Positions 1 through 12,925 of a DNA stretch of 64,000 nucleotides are shown in pieces. The first letter of the stretch is position 1; each line of letters opens with the position of its first letter. The DNA is taken from contig OZ020515.1 in the NCBI GenBank assembly GCA_963971425.1, positions 17,934,291 through 17,998,290 on the forward strand. Reading direction: 5' to 3'. The notes beneath the pieces were generated by a model, which was not told the DNA's origin, searched no databases, and saw nothing but the letters and a program-made list of their open reading frames with translations. The DNA comes from Bryoerythrophyllum caledonicum (lineage: Eukaryota > Streptophyta > Bryopsida > Pottiales > Pottiaceae). Position numbers and translations under genes: made by a program.

Positions 1-1
1 A

Positions 2-1279
2 AATCATTACAATCTAACACAGCTCCCCCATGAAGTTGAGATTGATGAAAACGGGTTTGCATTCGATTATCATATTGCCATCTTCTTTGAGGTAGGGGAA
101 CTTGTGATATTAAAAGATGATGTGATGGCAATGGTTGTTGCAAGATTGAAACACATGAATATTGTAGTGGGGGATGTACTTGGTGAACCCATTGCAATCA
201 TGTGTTATCATGGGTCAAAGAGATGGAGTGGAGCAATCAAAATACACCTCAAAGACCCTAAAACGGATGGAACGGGGCTCTTACAAGGTCTCCGTCCATT
301 CATCCTTAAGTTGGATGAACAAATCTGTAGGGGGAAAGTGTGTAAATCCTTTGACTCCATTGCCATTGCGAGTTTACTCTCTATAAGAGTAAATAGTGCA
401 AACCTAAAAGGCAAGAAGTGGTATAACATGTTTGAGGAAGTTGTCATGGATGGTTTCTCTAGAGGTCTAGATTTTGAAGTGACCAATATCTAAAAAAATG
501 AAGGGGCAGACTTTGCTTGGATCAAAGCACCGTCCCCGGATGAAGCTAAAAGGATAAGATCCCTCAAAATTTCCTTTTCCAATGAGCTTATGGAAGCATC
601 ATTTGCAAGCAAGGGAAAGATGTCAGAGGATGACAAGGCCAAGAAAAACTCCGTAGTCTTAATTGTCAAAAATTTAAACAAAATCAAATCCATTTCATCA
701 CTAGAAGAGGGCATCAAAGCATACATGGGTGAAAGAAATGTGGTGAATGCCTTCTTTCGATTGGAAAATAGTAAGCATATAGGGTCTTGCAATATCCAAT
801 GTCTAAATGCGGCTGTATACAAAAAGTTTGTCAAACAAAATGCAAAAATATTAGGAAAATATGTCGAGTTTTGCCCCCATCCAAAAAGCTTGGATGGAAT
901 AAACGCACCAACATCCGAGGAGCTTACACGGCTTGGCTTCACAGATGTGAACACCGCCCTTGCCAATATCGTGCAAGCTTTGGAAAATGCACCAACACAA
1001 AACTTCACCAAATCAGACCTCAACCGAATGGTTGAGGAAGCTGTAAACAAAGGTGCAGTAACAACATTGGGGGAAATTAGGAAAGAAATGAGTTTGCTCA
1101 AAAACGAGATTGTGGAAGAAGCAAAGGTATATGCGGACAAGGTTCAAGCCGAATCAAATAGAAACTCAAGAGTCCAAATAGCCCTCCTTCAAAAGCAAAT
1201 GAGAACCACCTTGGAAACCCTTCAAGCCGACCACCCCGATACACTCGAAATTGAAGGCAATATGGACATGTCAAACTAG
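2..1279 (+). pseudogene. LINE ORF1 (gag-like RNA-binding protein), one in-frame stop
   Basis: Open from the window edge, so the start lies outside. A single TAA at 491-493 interrupts it and the same frame continues to TAG at 1277-1279. LINE copy 2 has Gln (CAA) at the aligned position, so the stop is probably a C-to-T change. The N-terminal part has a basic, RRM-like look, with segments such as WSGAIKIHLKDP and LLQGLRPFILKLDE. A second region (VVLIVKNLNKI) is followed by NVVNAFFRLEN and then a charged heptad-rich tail likely to form a coiled coil. ORF1 proteins of LINEs bind element RNA; that role is inferred. The C-terminal half aligns with 60877-61720 of copy 2. Confidence 0.8.
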
Positions 1280-1434
1280 CATTGACAAATGTAGCGGCGG
1301 GAAAAATACCACTTAAAGTATATATTTATACTAAAAACAAAAAACAAAACACAAAAATAAATAAACTATCCCTAGATACTATAATAGCAAAAACCATAAT
1401 TAAATTAAACCAAAAAACCAAAATAGTTGTATTT

Positions 1435-2963
<1,529 letters not shown>

Positions 2964-3003
2964 ACAAAAACAACACTCCACTCCTCTGCCACTGACAACC
3001 ACA

Positions 3004-3066
3004 AACACTACTTATTTCAAACTATTAATTATACTCTGCGGAGACATAGAAACCAACCCCGGCCCA
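3004..3066 (+). other. 2A-like ribosome-skipping peptide in ORF2
   Basis: The frame encodes a hydrophobic stretch followed by CGDIETNPGP, matching the D-(V/I)-E-x-N-P-G-P consensus of 2A peptides at every position. The upstream part (YFKLLIIL) also resembles the Leu/Ile-rich region before known 2A motifs. In 2A peptides the ribosome fails to form the Gly-Pro bond, so the upstream product is released and translation goes on from Pro. Here that would separate the Asn-rich leader from the enzyme part of ORF2. The next codon after the final Pro is ATG (3067). Function is inferred from motif and position. Confidence 0.8.
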
Positions 3067-3726
3067 ATGCCAAATGTCTTCCAAAACCATCCAAAAGCAC
3101 ACAAAAGGTTAGCAAAAATATATTTTATTCCGAACACTATAAAACTCCACCCTGAATATCAACAACTAGCATCCTCCTTTGCACCACTCCTAAAAAACAA
3201 TCACATACTCCACCAAAACTATTCCACCCTCTATCCCAACATTTCCCACTATATACAGCAAAAAAACAACAACCACCCATCCACACACATCTTATTCGCC
3301 ATAATTACCACCCTCCACCCTTCAATAGATGAGTGCAACAACATCACCAACCAACATTCTACCAACATAAATCCAACATATTGGACGAATATATTACTAG
3401 ACTCCTTATCATCTCTACTTAATCCCCCCGAAAGACACATAGACACACTACACCCATACACTAAATTCCTAGAGGAAAAACAACACCTATTTGAACACAA
3501 AACTTCTCTACACAAAGACCTATATAACTTTATCCATAGCCAAACCCAACCCCCTTCCATCGATGAATTACAACTAAAATTTCCCTACTTCCCGAACAAT
3601 CTTATCCTTGAAGCTTTGAGATGCTTTGAACCAATTCACGATTACACGCACCCCACTCCGACACCCACCTACATCTCCCCTCCACTTTGTAACCTCAACA
3701 ATACAAACCACAGAAACACATATATA

Positions 3727-4500
3727 ACTACATGGAACGCCTCAACATTAAACACTGCTTTACCATGCATCCACAATCTAACCACCCATACCAACACACC
3801 TCCCGCCATAATTGCTATACAAGAAACTAAACTAACCGCTACTAAATCCACAAAATACATCCAAAAAACATTCCCCGACTATAAACTTATATTTAACAAC
3901 ACACATTCTATCATTTAATGCATCCAACAAAGAAGGCCATATACACCAACAAGAGGTGGTCTACTCATGCTCATACACCAATCATATGCCTTCCCCGGAA
4001 ATATCACTAAAATCCCTACCCCGGCTAATATATCACCATATCTCCAAATTATTGAAATTACTAACCGACCTCTCCAACCATGGCTCATTCTCCACCTATA
4101 CATGCCCTCACTCATAGAAGACACTAGGTTTATTCCGGAAATCCAAAATTCCATCACCTCACAAATAAATACACACACTAATCATACAATAATACTTTGC
4201 GGAGACTTTAACCGAGATATCGCCCTTATTGGTAGACAAAACGGAGAGACTCTCACCCCCCCACTTGACACAGACTATCAATGGCAAAACTATACGAACA
4301 ACCTAGAATTACACTTAATCCCAACCGACACACAATACTCCCGTCAAGGTGGACTTAATTACACTCACACTAGCCTAATTGATGGATTTTACATTAAAAC
4401 ACCTAATCATACCCGATATACATCTACCACCAATACCTCAACCAACCTAAACTCGGACCACTTCCCAATCCAGCTTAATATACCTCACAACACCCTTATA
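3727..4500 (+). other. AP-like endonuclease domain of LINE ORF2
   Basis: The usual exonuclease-endonuclease-phosphatase motifs appear in order: TWNAS with Asn at 3736, IQETK with Glu at 3823, CGDFNRD with Asp at 4204 and Asn at 4210, TSLIDGF, and NSDHFP with the Asp-His pair at 4456-4461. The domain nicks target DNA to prime reverse transcription. The TAA at 3916 falls inside it; copy 2 reads through that position with Arg, so the stop looks like a point lesion. Confidence 0.9.
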
Positions 4501-5394
4501 AGTAGACCTCTCACAACCATTAACTCAAATGATATTAAAATATTAAACCCTATTCCAAAAGAAAATCTTGACAACTTTAACACAATGTTCTTCGAGAAAA
4601 ACTCACTTCAAATAGATTCCCTTACAAATATTCTTGCTAACCACCAACACCTCACACACATACAATGGCAAGAAGCTTGTACAGCTCTTGACAAAATTAT
4701 TAACGAAATTTCTACTACACTAGAAAAGACTTGTAAAGCGCCCCCAATCCCACAACTTACACCTAGAACCTCGAAACAAGGGGGGTATCTCCCGAGGCAA
4801 CTAGCCAAAAAGTGGAAACAACATCTTGTCACATATCACACTATTCGTAAAATAATTTATATTGCTAAAACCAACCGAAATTGGCAAAACCACCCCATAC
4901 TCTCCGAACTACAAAACCTCCGACATCCCCAAATACCACAAGTACCACCACCTAACACCCCTCAAGAAAATTGGCTAAAAGACATTGCAATCATTGCAAA
5001 AACCGCCAACAAAGAAGCTCGGAAAATTACTACAAAGTATGCAAGAGAATGTGTCAAAAAAGCTATTGCTAAGTACCGTCAATTATACGAAATCAGCCCA
5101 AAGAAGATTAATAGAAAAGTCTTTAAAAACAATACAAACCTGCCACTAGATTGCATCATAGACCAAAACAATAACATATTAACGAGTCCAGATGACATCG
5201 CAAACAAAATACATCGTCAGCAATCTATAAACAATAGACCAACCACCCCACCATGTCACTTTCAACCACAACATACTCCAACATGCACATGCGGAGTTAG
5301 ACAATATCCGTGGCATGATTTAGACGGATTTACTATTGAGAAGAGAGGTGAACCTACAACCCCTCTCCACACATACTATAACAGAGACACATAC

Positions 5395-6260
5395 AACATG
5401 TGCCTAAAAAATCTGGGATCCAACAAAGCCCCTGGCCCGGACCATATACCCAACTCAATTCTAAAAAACATGCCCCCAAGATTCCACGATCTTTTATCAT
5501 TATTTTTCCTTCATTGTTACAAACAAAAATCCATCCCCGCATCTTGGAAAACAAGTCTAACAATTTTATTATACAAAAAAGGCAACCCATCCACACTAAC
5601 TAACCACCGACCTATTGCCCTAGCTAACACCATTTACAAATTATATACTAGTACACTTACATCAATACTATCGGCCTACGGAGAAATACACCAAATATTA
5701 CACGAAAGCCAAGAAGGGTTTAGAGCAGAGAGAAGTACCACACGGCAACTTCTAACCCTCATTGCCGCTCTTGAGGATGCAAAATTCACAAATAAAGACA
5801 TTTACATACTCTATATTGACTTAAAAAACGCATTCGGTTCCATTGACCATCCTCGACTGCTAGCCATTATGAGTGATCTCGGATACCCGGAAGACGCAGT
5901 CACACTAATTGGCAATATATATTCCCAATCTACCACTACATACGTTGGAGAATTTTTTGGTAAAACACGCCCTATCTCCATCCAACGTGGTACCATACAA
6001 GGCGACACATTGAGCCCATACCTCTTTATTATTTTTCTAGAACCTCTACTAAGATGGCTTCAAAGAGGAATTAATGGCTACACATTTGGCACCTCTAAAG
6101 TCACTGTAAACTCGGCTGCACATGCCGACGATCTAGCGGTCATCTCCGGACGTCTTAAATCACTCCAAATTCAATTAGACAAAATTGACAAATTTTGCCT
6201 ATGGACCGGGATGGAACTTGGGGTCCAAAAATGTGCTGTAACCGGATGCCCAAACAAATT
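5395..6260 (+). other. Reverse transcriptase domain of LINE ORF2
   Basis: Palm and finger motifs are all visible: NKAPGPDHIPNSIL, a NHRPIAL segment, QEGFRAERST, LYIDLKNAFGSIDH (first catalytic Asp at 5818-5820), GTIQGDTLSPYLF and AHADDLAVI (catalytic Asp pair at 6127-6132). His replaces the more usual Tyr or Phe before ADD. The matching place in copy 2 reads ADK, so that copy is catalytically dead while this one keeps its Asp triad. Confidence 0.93.
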
Positions 6261-8627
6261 CAAAATAAATCCGACCACCTTCAAAGCCGTTATCCAAGCT
6301 ACCAATATTCACTATCGTAACCAACCCATCCCGGTACTCAACCAAAACCAACCTTACATATACCTTGGAATAAACCTAGTTCCATCATTAAAATGGAAAA
6401 TTCAAACCCATGTTACTACTACAAAACTTATTAAACAATGCAACGAACTTACATTATCCCCAGCCTCACTACAACAAAAAATAAAAATGATTGATACCGT
6501 CATACGACCGGGTATCTCATATAGTTTCTATGCGGTCCCTTATTCCATGCCCGCCATAAACAAACTTGATAAAAAAATCATAGCCATACAAAAGAAAGTA
6601 TGTGGACTCCCTAAATGCACGCCTAATGTCATCACACAACTCCCCCACGAACTATTCGGACTAGAAGCTTTTTCCCTTAAAAATGCCTATCTACGTTGCA
6701 TTGGAGAACAACTCCAAAATGCACTTAACGACGAGGGTCGACTAGGCCTAATTTATAGTGGACTCCTTCGGCACATTCTTGCCATTTATGGAGGCACACA
6801 ACACCTCCAAAGACTTAAAAAAACTGACTGTCTTCGGTCTCCTATTACCCGCACCCTCTTTCTACTTAAAACAGAAGGTCAAACATTTCTAAAAAGCACA
6901 CTAGAAGATTTCCTATTAGGCCCCGCACCGCTCGAACAAAATTGGGCAAATGAAATACATAACCTCCCTCGCCTTGACCGACAATTATCCGCCAAACTCC
7001 TACAAAAACTTTTTTCCGCAAATATTACCGATCTAAAACAAATTACACTACCAAATGGGACACAACTTATGGACGACAAGAGCTACAAGACATTCTATGG
7101 TACCCCTCATAAATTAATAAAAAGTGCACTAAATATTGCCAAACAATTATTTTGTCACCCCCATGTCTCCCTATATGCTCCAACCCTTGCACCACTCACG
7201 CCCCACCTTACACACTCAAAGACCCGTACATCATTGGTCACAATGACATTCATCCCCACATTAATTTTCCACTAATACCTCTAAACCCGCCACACGCACG
7301 ACCATATGCCCCTCCACCACATATATTAAAAAATCCTTCCATATATCCAATAAACAACATAACCGCGCATAAACATAGAAAGTATATTGACTCCAACAAC
7401 ATAAGCAAACAACACACGTCTTACCTATGCCATTGTTCCCACAATAACACCACCTACACCAAATGGCTCCCGCAACGAAATCTTTTCCCCTGGCACAACC
7501 CAAACGCCTCCTTATATAGCACAGAAATCCTCACACAATACTACCTTAAAACTCAAAACAATTACTACCAGAACATCATACAAATACACCACCCCCAAGC
7601 ACAACCTCGAGATAGAAGATTTGTCACGCCACCTCTTATTATCCCCCTCCTTAACATTTCTACAACCGAATGCAATCCCGAAACTGACATCTTAGCACAA
7701 ACAAACTCAATCAAAATACAACAAGATAATGCCCAAATATATGAAGATAATGGTAGGCACCTAATAACCATACCACTCGCTAGACTACAATGGTTGTGGA
7801 ACCAATATCACAACGCACTACAAACCCCCATTAACATTGAACCTATACCCCAAACATTTGAAACCGAAATTGTTTGGCTATACCAAAGATATAAATACGG
7901 TATATCCAAAAATGACCCCCTTAAAAATGCACATTACACATTACCCGATCCAATCCTAGACTACCTTATTACATCTTTAAATATCACACACTCATACTTC
8001 TCATCTCCCATTACGTGTTCCACAAAAATCTCAAAATTCTTCTCTCCATTCGAACGTGATAAGATCTTTGGTTCGCTCGGTAAAGCCTTTGATTACAGAT
8101 GGAGCGGAATAGGCCTTGCACACCCTCACAACGTAGAAGAAACACAACAAGCAACACATTGGGCACGCCTAGCGGCAAACAATGACCCCAACCACAACAT
8201 CACCATTATTATTACTCCAGACACTACTTGGTACCACAACTCTAACCCACATTTAGGCCCATTCCCAGACTCTCACATCATAACACTATTTGAAGCGGAC
8301 TCTATAATTTACAAAGAACCCACTATACCACCGCAGATACAAACACCCCGCCTCGAACCAGCAACTCTACGTATCCTATGTATACATCACCAAACTCGAG
8401 AGATAGGTACTCCGGAAAACCTAACTCATCTCACCTCGATAGCAAAAAACCTAAACATTAACAAGGTATACACCGCAATTGCCCCTCCTACACCTATTTC
8501 TACCTGTGTAAACCGTAACAAAAAATGGGCTAAAACCCCCCATACATTCATCCCCGCACTACCAATTACCGAATTGAGCCTCCCCCTCCTCTATCACCAA
8601 ACTAATATCGACCCTAAATTTGACCCC

Positions 8628-9060
8628 AACTTTAGCTATTACACTGATGGCTCTTTTAAAGAACCAACCGAAGTAAGCCCAGGACATTGGCACCGAGAAA
8701 AAGCCGGTTATGGGATATACAACTCAACCAAACAAATAAAATTAGGTAAAAGACTACACGGACTCCAAAACATTTTACGAGCCGAAATGATGGCTATACA
8801 CAAAACCCTTAAGATAATCACCACTCAATACCCAAACGAACCGGCCCACATTTTTACAGATTGCGTAAATGTATTACATCTTCTAAATACACACATTAAA
8901 CACCCCACTTTACACAACAGCCACCCGGACAAAACTATCCTTACATCTATGGTTACAATGCTCCAAAGTCGCACACAAATTACTACACTCCACAAAGTCC
9001 GAGCTCACGCTAACATCGCCGGCAATGAACAAGTCGACAAACTAGCAAAGGAAGGAAGAG
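8628..9060 (+). other. RNase H domain of LINE ORF2
   Basis: YYTDGS (Asp at 8646), LRAEMMAI (Glu), IFTDCVN (Asp) and VRAHANIAGNEQVDKLA (His and final Asp) give the full DEDD-plus-His set of type I RNase H. It would remove the RNA strand after reverse transcription. Copy 2 keeps the same residues at 53600-54130. A frameshift lies just after the domain, near 9060, beside runs of A and C. Confidence 0.9.
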
Positions 9061-9424
9061 AAAAACCCACAAGGATGCCGAACACCCATACGAACACGCC
9101 CATGCCACCCCATATTACTACCATAGATATGAATGGTCCTCTATGGGCGAAACTCCCGACAAAGGCCCCATACGATTTTTGGACAAATATCTCAAAAAAC
9201 ATGATCTCATAAACAACCTAGAAAAACTCACAGAAAATTTCCCCAATATTGAAAAATGGACCGGCAACCCAAACATCCACAACATACTGTCCAACAACTT
9301 TTGGAAAAACCCAACCATTACGGACCCACAAATCACATGTCTAATCAAATTTCGCACCGGACAATACATGGGTAATGCCCGTAAACAACTCTTCTTTGGA
9401 AATGAAAGATTTCCTACAATAACA

Positions 9425-9481
9425 TGTCCAATTTGTAACACCACAGACCCGGACACATGGCTACATGTCCTACTCAAGTGC
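9425..9481 (+). other. C-terminal CCHC-type zinc knuckle of LINE ORF2
   Basis: The sequence CPICNTTDPDTWLHVLLKC has the spacing C-x2-C-x9-H-x4-C. This class of knuckle sits downstream of RT or RNase H in several LINE clades and helps bind nucleic acid. LINE copy 2 keeps it as CPICTSTDPDTWLHVLLKC on the minus strand. Confidence 0.75.
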
Positions 9482-10102
9482 CAAAACCCCCATATACACT
9501 CACTAATTATCAAAAGACATAACAAAGCCGTATGGGCTATCCGTAAATTACTTATATCATCAACCAAATCCCGTTGCTTCATTCTCATGAATGCTGGAAC
9601 CTTTAATAACAACCCACAAGAAAATACGGTCCCCCCTTGGCTATTACCATGCACATGTCATACTCAAAGATGCCACTATAATGCAAGATTCAAACCAGAC
9701 CTACTATGTGTTAGAGGGCTTTCATACAAAGACCCCCCACCAAACCACATAGACCCTAGTCTCACTATTCAGTTTATCGAATTCACATATTGCAATGATA
9801 GATTCTCCCCGGATACTATCACTAATAAAACAAACAAATACCAACCACTACTTGACGATATTCAAGCACTAGGATGGAAAGTAGACCCCCTCATTGTCAT
9901 CACGGCGGGTGCTAGAGCCACCACCTTCATCCCCTCAATGACAACCCTTGAAGAAACATTTAAAATCCCCATCACTTCAATCAAAACCACCTTTTCAAAT
10001 ATTAACACTATTGCAATTCAACATGCTATGTCGATACTCCTTCATAAACGTAAACTTGAAAACAACCAACCCCTTCTAGACGCTTCAAACCCCCCTCCAT
10101 AG

Positions 10103-10342
10103 ATCTACACTTGCATTTTGCATTTCACCGTACTTGCCCTCCCTCTTTTAGGACTTTTTGGAACCTAGGGTCCTTTGATATTGGTCACTTGTTACTGGGT
10201 ACATAGTGTCCACCCTCGAAAGGGGGAAGTAGTTCCATACTACTAACCCATGCCCGGTGGGCATGGACTTAGTGGTGGAATGAACGGACACTTTACTCAC
10301 GCCGGCCCCCTTCGGGGACCGGCGTTCTTCTTCTTCTTCTTC
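10103..10342 (+). promoter_or_regulatory. LINE 3' UTR with terminal hairpin and (TTC)6 tail
   Basis: After the ORF2 stop comes about 200 nt of 3' UTR, then a GC-rich stem-loop at 10300-10324 (CGCCGG pairing with CCGGCG, inner CCCC/GGGG arms around a small TTC loop), then six TTC repeats at 10325-10342. Related 3' ends occur at 21191-21303, 46689-46810 and, on minus, 50952-51138. The hairpin is probably the site where the RT starts copying; a simple-repeat tail fits tail-recognising LINEs. Confidence 0.75.
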
Positions 10343-10919
10343 CTACTTCCTCCGGAAGCCTTAAGTGACATTCAACCACATGACAATCAACAAGCCAGAA
10401 CCTTGTAGATCCTAGCAAAGTCCTACTAGAAGGACTCAACCCTCTCCCTCTCTACTCACACAAGTTCAACAAAAGACTCTAGACACAAGCAATGAAGACA
10501 ATACACAAACAAATCAACAAAGAGAAGAGTATTTAAACCAAGAGCTAAAGGCTCCTTAAGTACACAAAGGTCACTAACCAGGATTGCTATCTTGTGAGCG
10601 GTGAGCGGCGAGCGGCGAGCACTGAGGATTGAATTTTTGAATTTTTTTTGCAATAATTTTAAAAAAAATTGAATGGAATGCCTATGGCCGTGGTTTATAT
10701 TTAGATTGATTTGACATATGCAAAATTCAATGTAAAAATTTACAATGACAAGATACTTAGACATAAGGAAGTCTTAATAGTTGAGGTTTTTATTGCATTA
10801 GGGTTTTCAAAAATTGGAAGGGGTTGCTCATGGCTGTGGGTTTATGGTTTGGGATAACGCGGCATATCTTTATAAAAATAAATAGATAGAAGGAAAAAAA
10901 TTAAAGGATTTTCTGACAG

Positions 10920-11010
10920 ACAATTCTATTTTATACCTAGGTCATACCCTTTTATTGTACAAGTGATAACCTTGTAATACCTAGGTGATATCCATATTAT
11001 ACCATGGTGA
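10920..11010. repeat. Left subterminal short repeats of the MULE
   Basis: Several degenerate copies of a TAATACCTAGGTGATATCC-like word. Similar words recur in the right subterminal zone (16878-16980). Clustered subterminal words are common transposase-binding sites in DNA transposons; that use here is inferred. Confidence 0.4.
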
Positions 11011-11939
11011 TATCCTATATGTCTCAACTACTTTGAATTGTAAAGTATAAATATTGCGAAAAGGATTGTCCAAAATCGACCAATACATACGATTAAGGAT
11101 AGGTAAACAGAGATATGTGATGAAATTGCAAAGGTTTATCATAATGGATCAATATCACAATTGTCGGAACAAGGAGTTCTTCAATACTTTTGGCATCTCT
11201 TTACTGCAAAACTTCTACAACATTCAGATGCTACTCTCATGAGGTTCTTCAAATGAAGGTATCCATCATTGCCTCTTTCGCGGACCTACGTAGCTTTAGT
11301 TTCCATCCACTCCAAGGATGAAGCAAGGCTCATTTGGATTTTGTGGCACGAATGTAACCATTTTAAAATTCCTTGGCCCTCGGTGGCCCCAATCCCTTTG
11401 CCACTCAGATGCGAGAGGTGCTTGATACCACAATGCTATGTCATCCAAAGGCCATGGATTGGCAGCAGTCTAGACGCTCTAGATGCTCGATGACCAGCCG
11501 GGCTTAAACTGAGCGATGACCTATTTACCCCAGTCCGAACTTCGTCAAATCCGGTGCCCTGGATTTGGGATTTAGGGTAAGTTCCTCGTTTTGATTTAAC
11601 ACGATGAAGAAGATGAACACATTTTGACAAAGTCACAAACGTACACAGGACATGAAAACAACCACGATCATTATCTACAAAGAGCTTTTGTCATTATACA
11701 CTTGTACATTATGACATTTACTGAATTTTTATAAAAGAGAGCTACTATGAGGCCATAATGTTGACAGAGACAAGGAAAATAGAAGCATTGGCTGAACCGT
11801 ACCTGTTTCAGTGGGCACCCCGCCATCTTCGCTTGTACAATGGAAAGGTCCTCCGCGCTTCCATGATGATTCTTTGCTTTAGTGGTGGGTGTTTTAGAGA
11901 ATTGATGTTTTTTAATCCTCGAGGACTCTCATGGATTAC

Positions 11940-12435
11940 CTAGTATTCCATGTGCCTCACTTCCATCGATACTTAGGCATTCAAACTCATCAACATTGTC
12001 TTCAACACCCTCATTTCCATGCAATGAGCTCTCCGAGGAACTGGACCTAGCATATTCATTTGACATGTTCGCTTGTATCAACTCTTCTTCGTCTCTACTC
12101 TCACGAGAATGCACGAAACTAGGGGTGATCTGAGTAACAAATAGAGAGACAAAAGTAAAAGTCCAAAATTGATATGTGTGATTTGAACCTCAATAAAATG
12201 GCCAAAACAAGTCATGCGAAACAAAACATACCTCAACCCTTGGTTGGACAGAATGTGGTCCTTCGTGAATACTTGACAAATCTCTAAATCGCTCAATCCA
12301 TTCCAGTGTCCCGACTTCTCTATTCTCGGCAGCCAACAATGCCTGTTGTTGTTGTCGATATTTTTGCGTCCGCGTCTGCTTCGGATTAGAGATAATAATT
12401 GTTCGTCTCTTACATCCGCCTCTCTTAGTCATCAT
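11940..12435 (-). CDS. MULE accessory gene on minus strand, two exons seen, product unknown
   Basis: Exon 1 runs 12435-12232. It starts MMTKRGGCKRRTI, is rich in Lys/Arg and then Gln (KYRQQQQALLAAENRE), and ends at a GTATGT donor in phase 0. The intron ends in a pyrimidine-rich ATTTGTTACTCAG. Exon 2 is 12129-11940 and encodes an acidic, Ser-rich segment (RDEEELIQANM, SSSSESSLHG, EDNVDEFECL), ending at a GTAATC donor. Later exons could not be fixed, though a candidate lies near 11800-11860. It points away from the transposase, with about 490 nt between them. A basic N terminus suggests nuclear DNA binding; I do not recognise the family. It could be a second MULE gene or captured host sequence. 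Confidence 0.45.
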
Positions 12436-12925
12436 CCGTACAAGTATCTATCTGCTCTCCACGTCTCTCACTCAACATCCCAGACTTGCTAACATGCAAA
12501 AGAACTATGGCCAGCGCTCCCTCCACTCAGTCCTTGTATCATCAGCCTATTTCTGCCAGTTTCAATCTTCAACACAATAGTAAGTACTATATCAATGATT
12601 GTTGTCAAACTTTATTTTGAATTTTGATTATGGAGTCGTATAATGACATACTTCTACTATTTATTGTTTGCGCTCACGCAAACTTTGGATTTTTGAACTT
12701 AAATATGGTACTGCGTGAATAACGACAATAAACAAGGCTCACAAATAGTACATGACTTTTAACCCCTAAGGAAAAATTCTATAAATATTTTATATTGTAA
12801 TGCATGGCATTGCTATACAAAGTTTGCTTTCTTTTTGAGTTTATCATATTTAACTCTGACGAGGCCAAAAGGCTGCGGGATGATCATTTATTCTAAAAAT
12901 ATATGATTTCGCTATATTCAAAATT

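Noticed and set aside
3067-3069. ATG after the 2A as the sole start of ORF2
   Set aside because: Possible, but it leaves the 2A motif conserved in two diverged copies without a reason; kept as the alternative in the findings.
6879-7079. 66-codon minus frame inside LINE ORF2
   Set aside because: Shadow of the real plus-strand frame.
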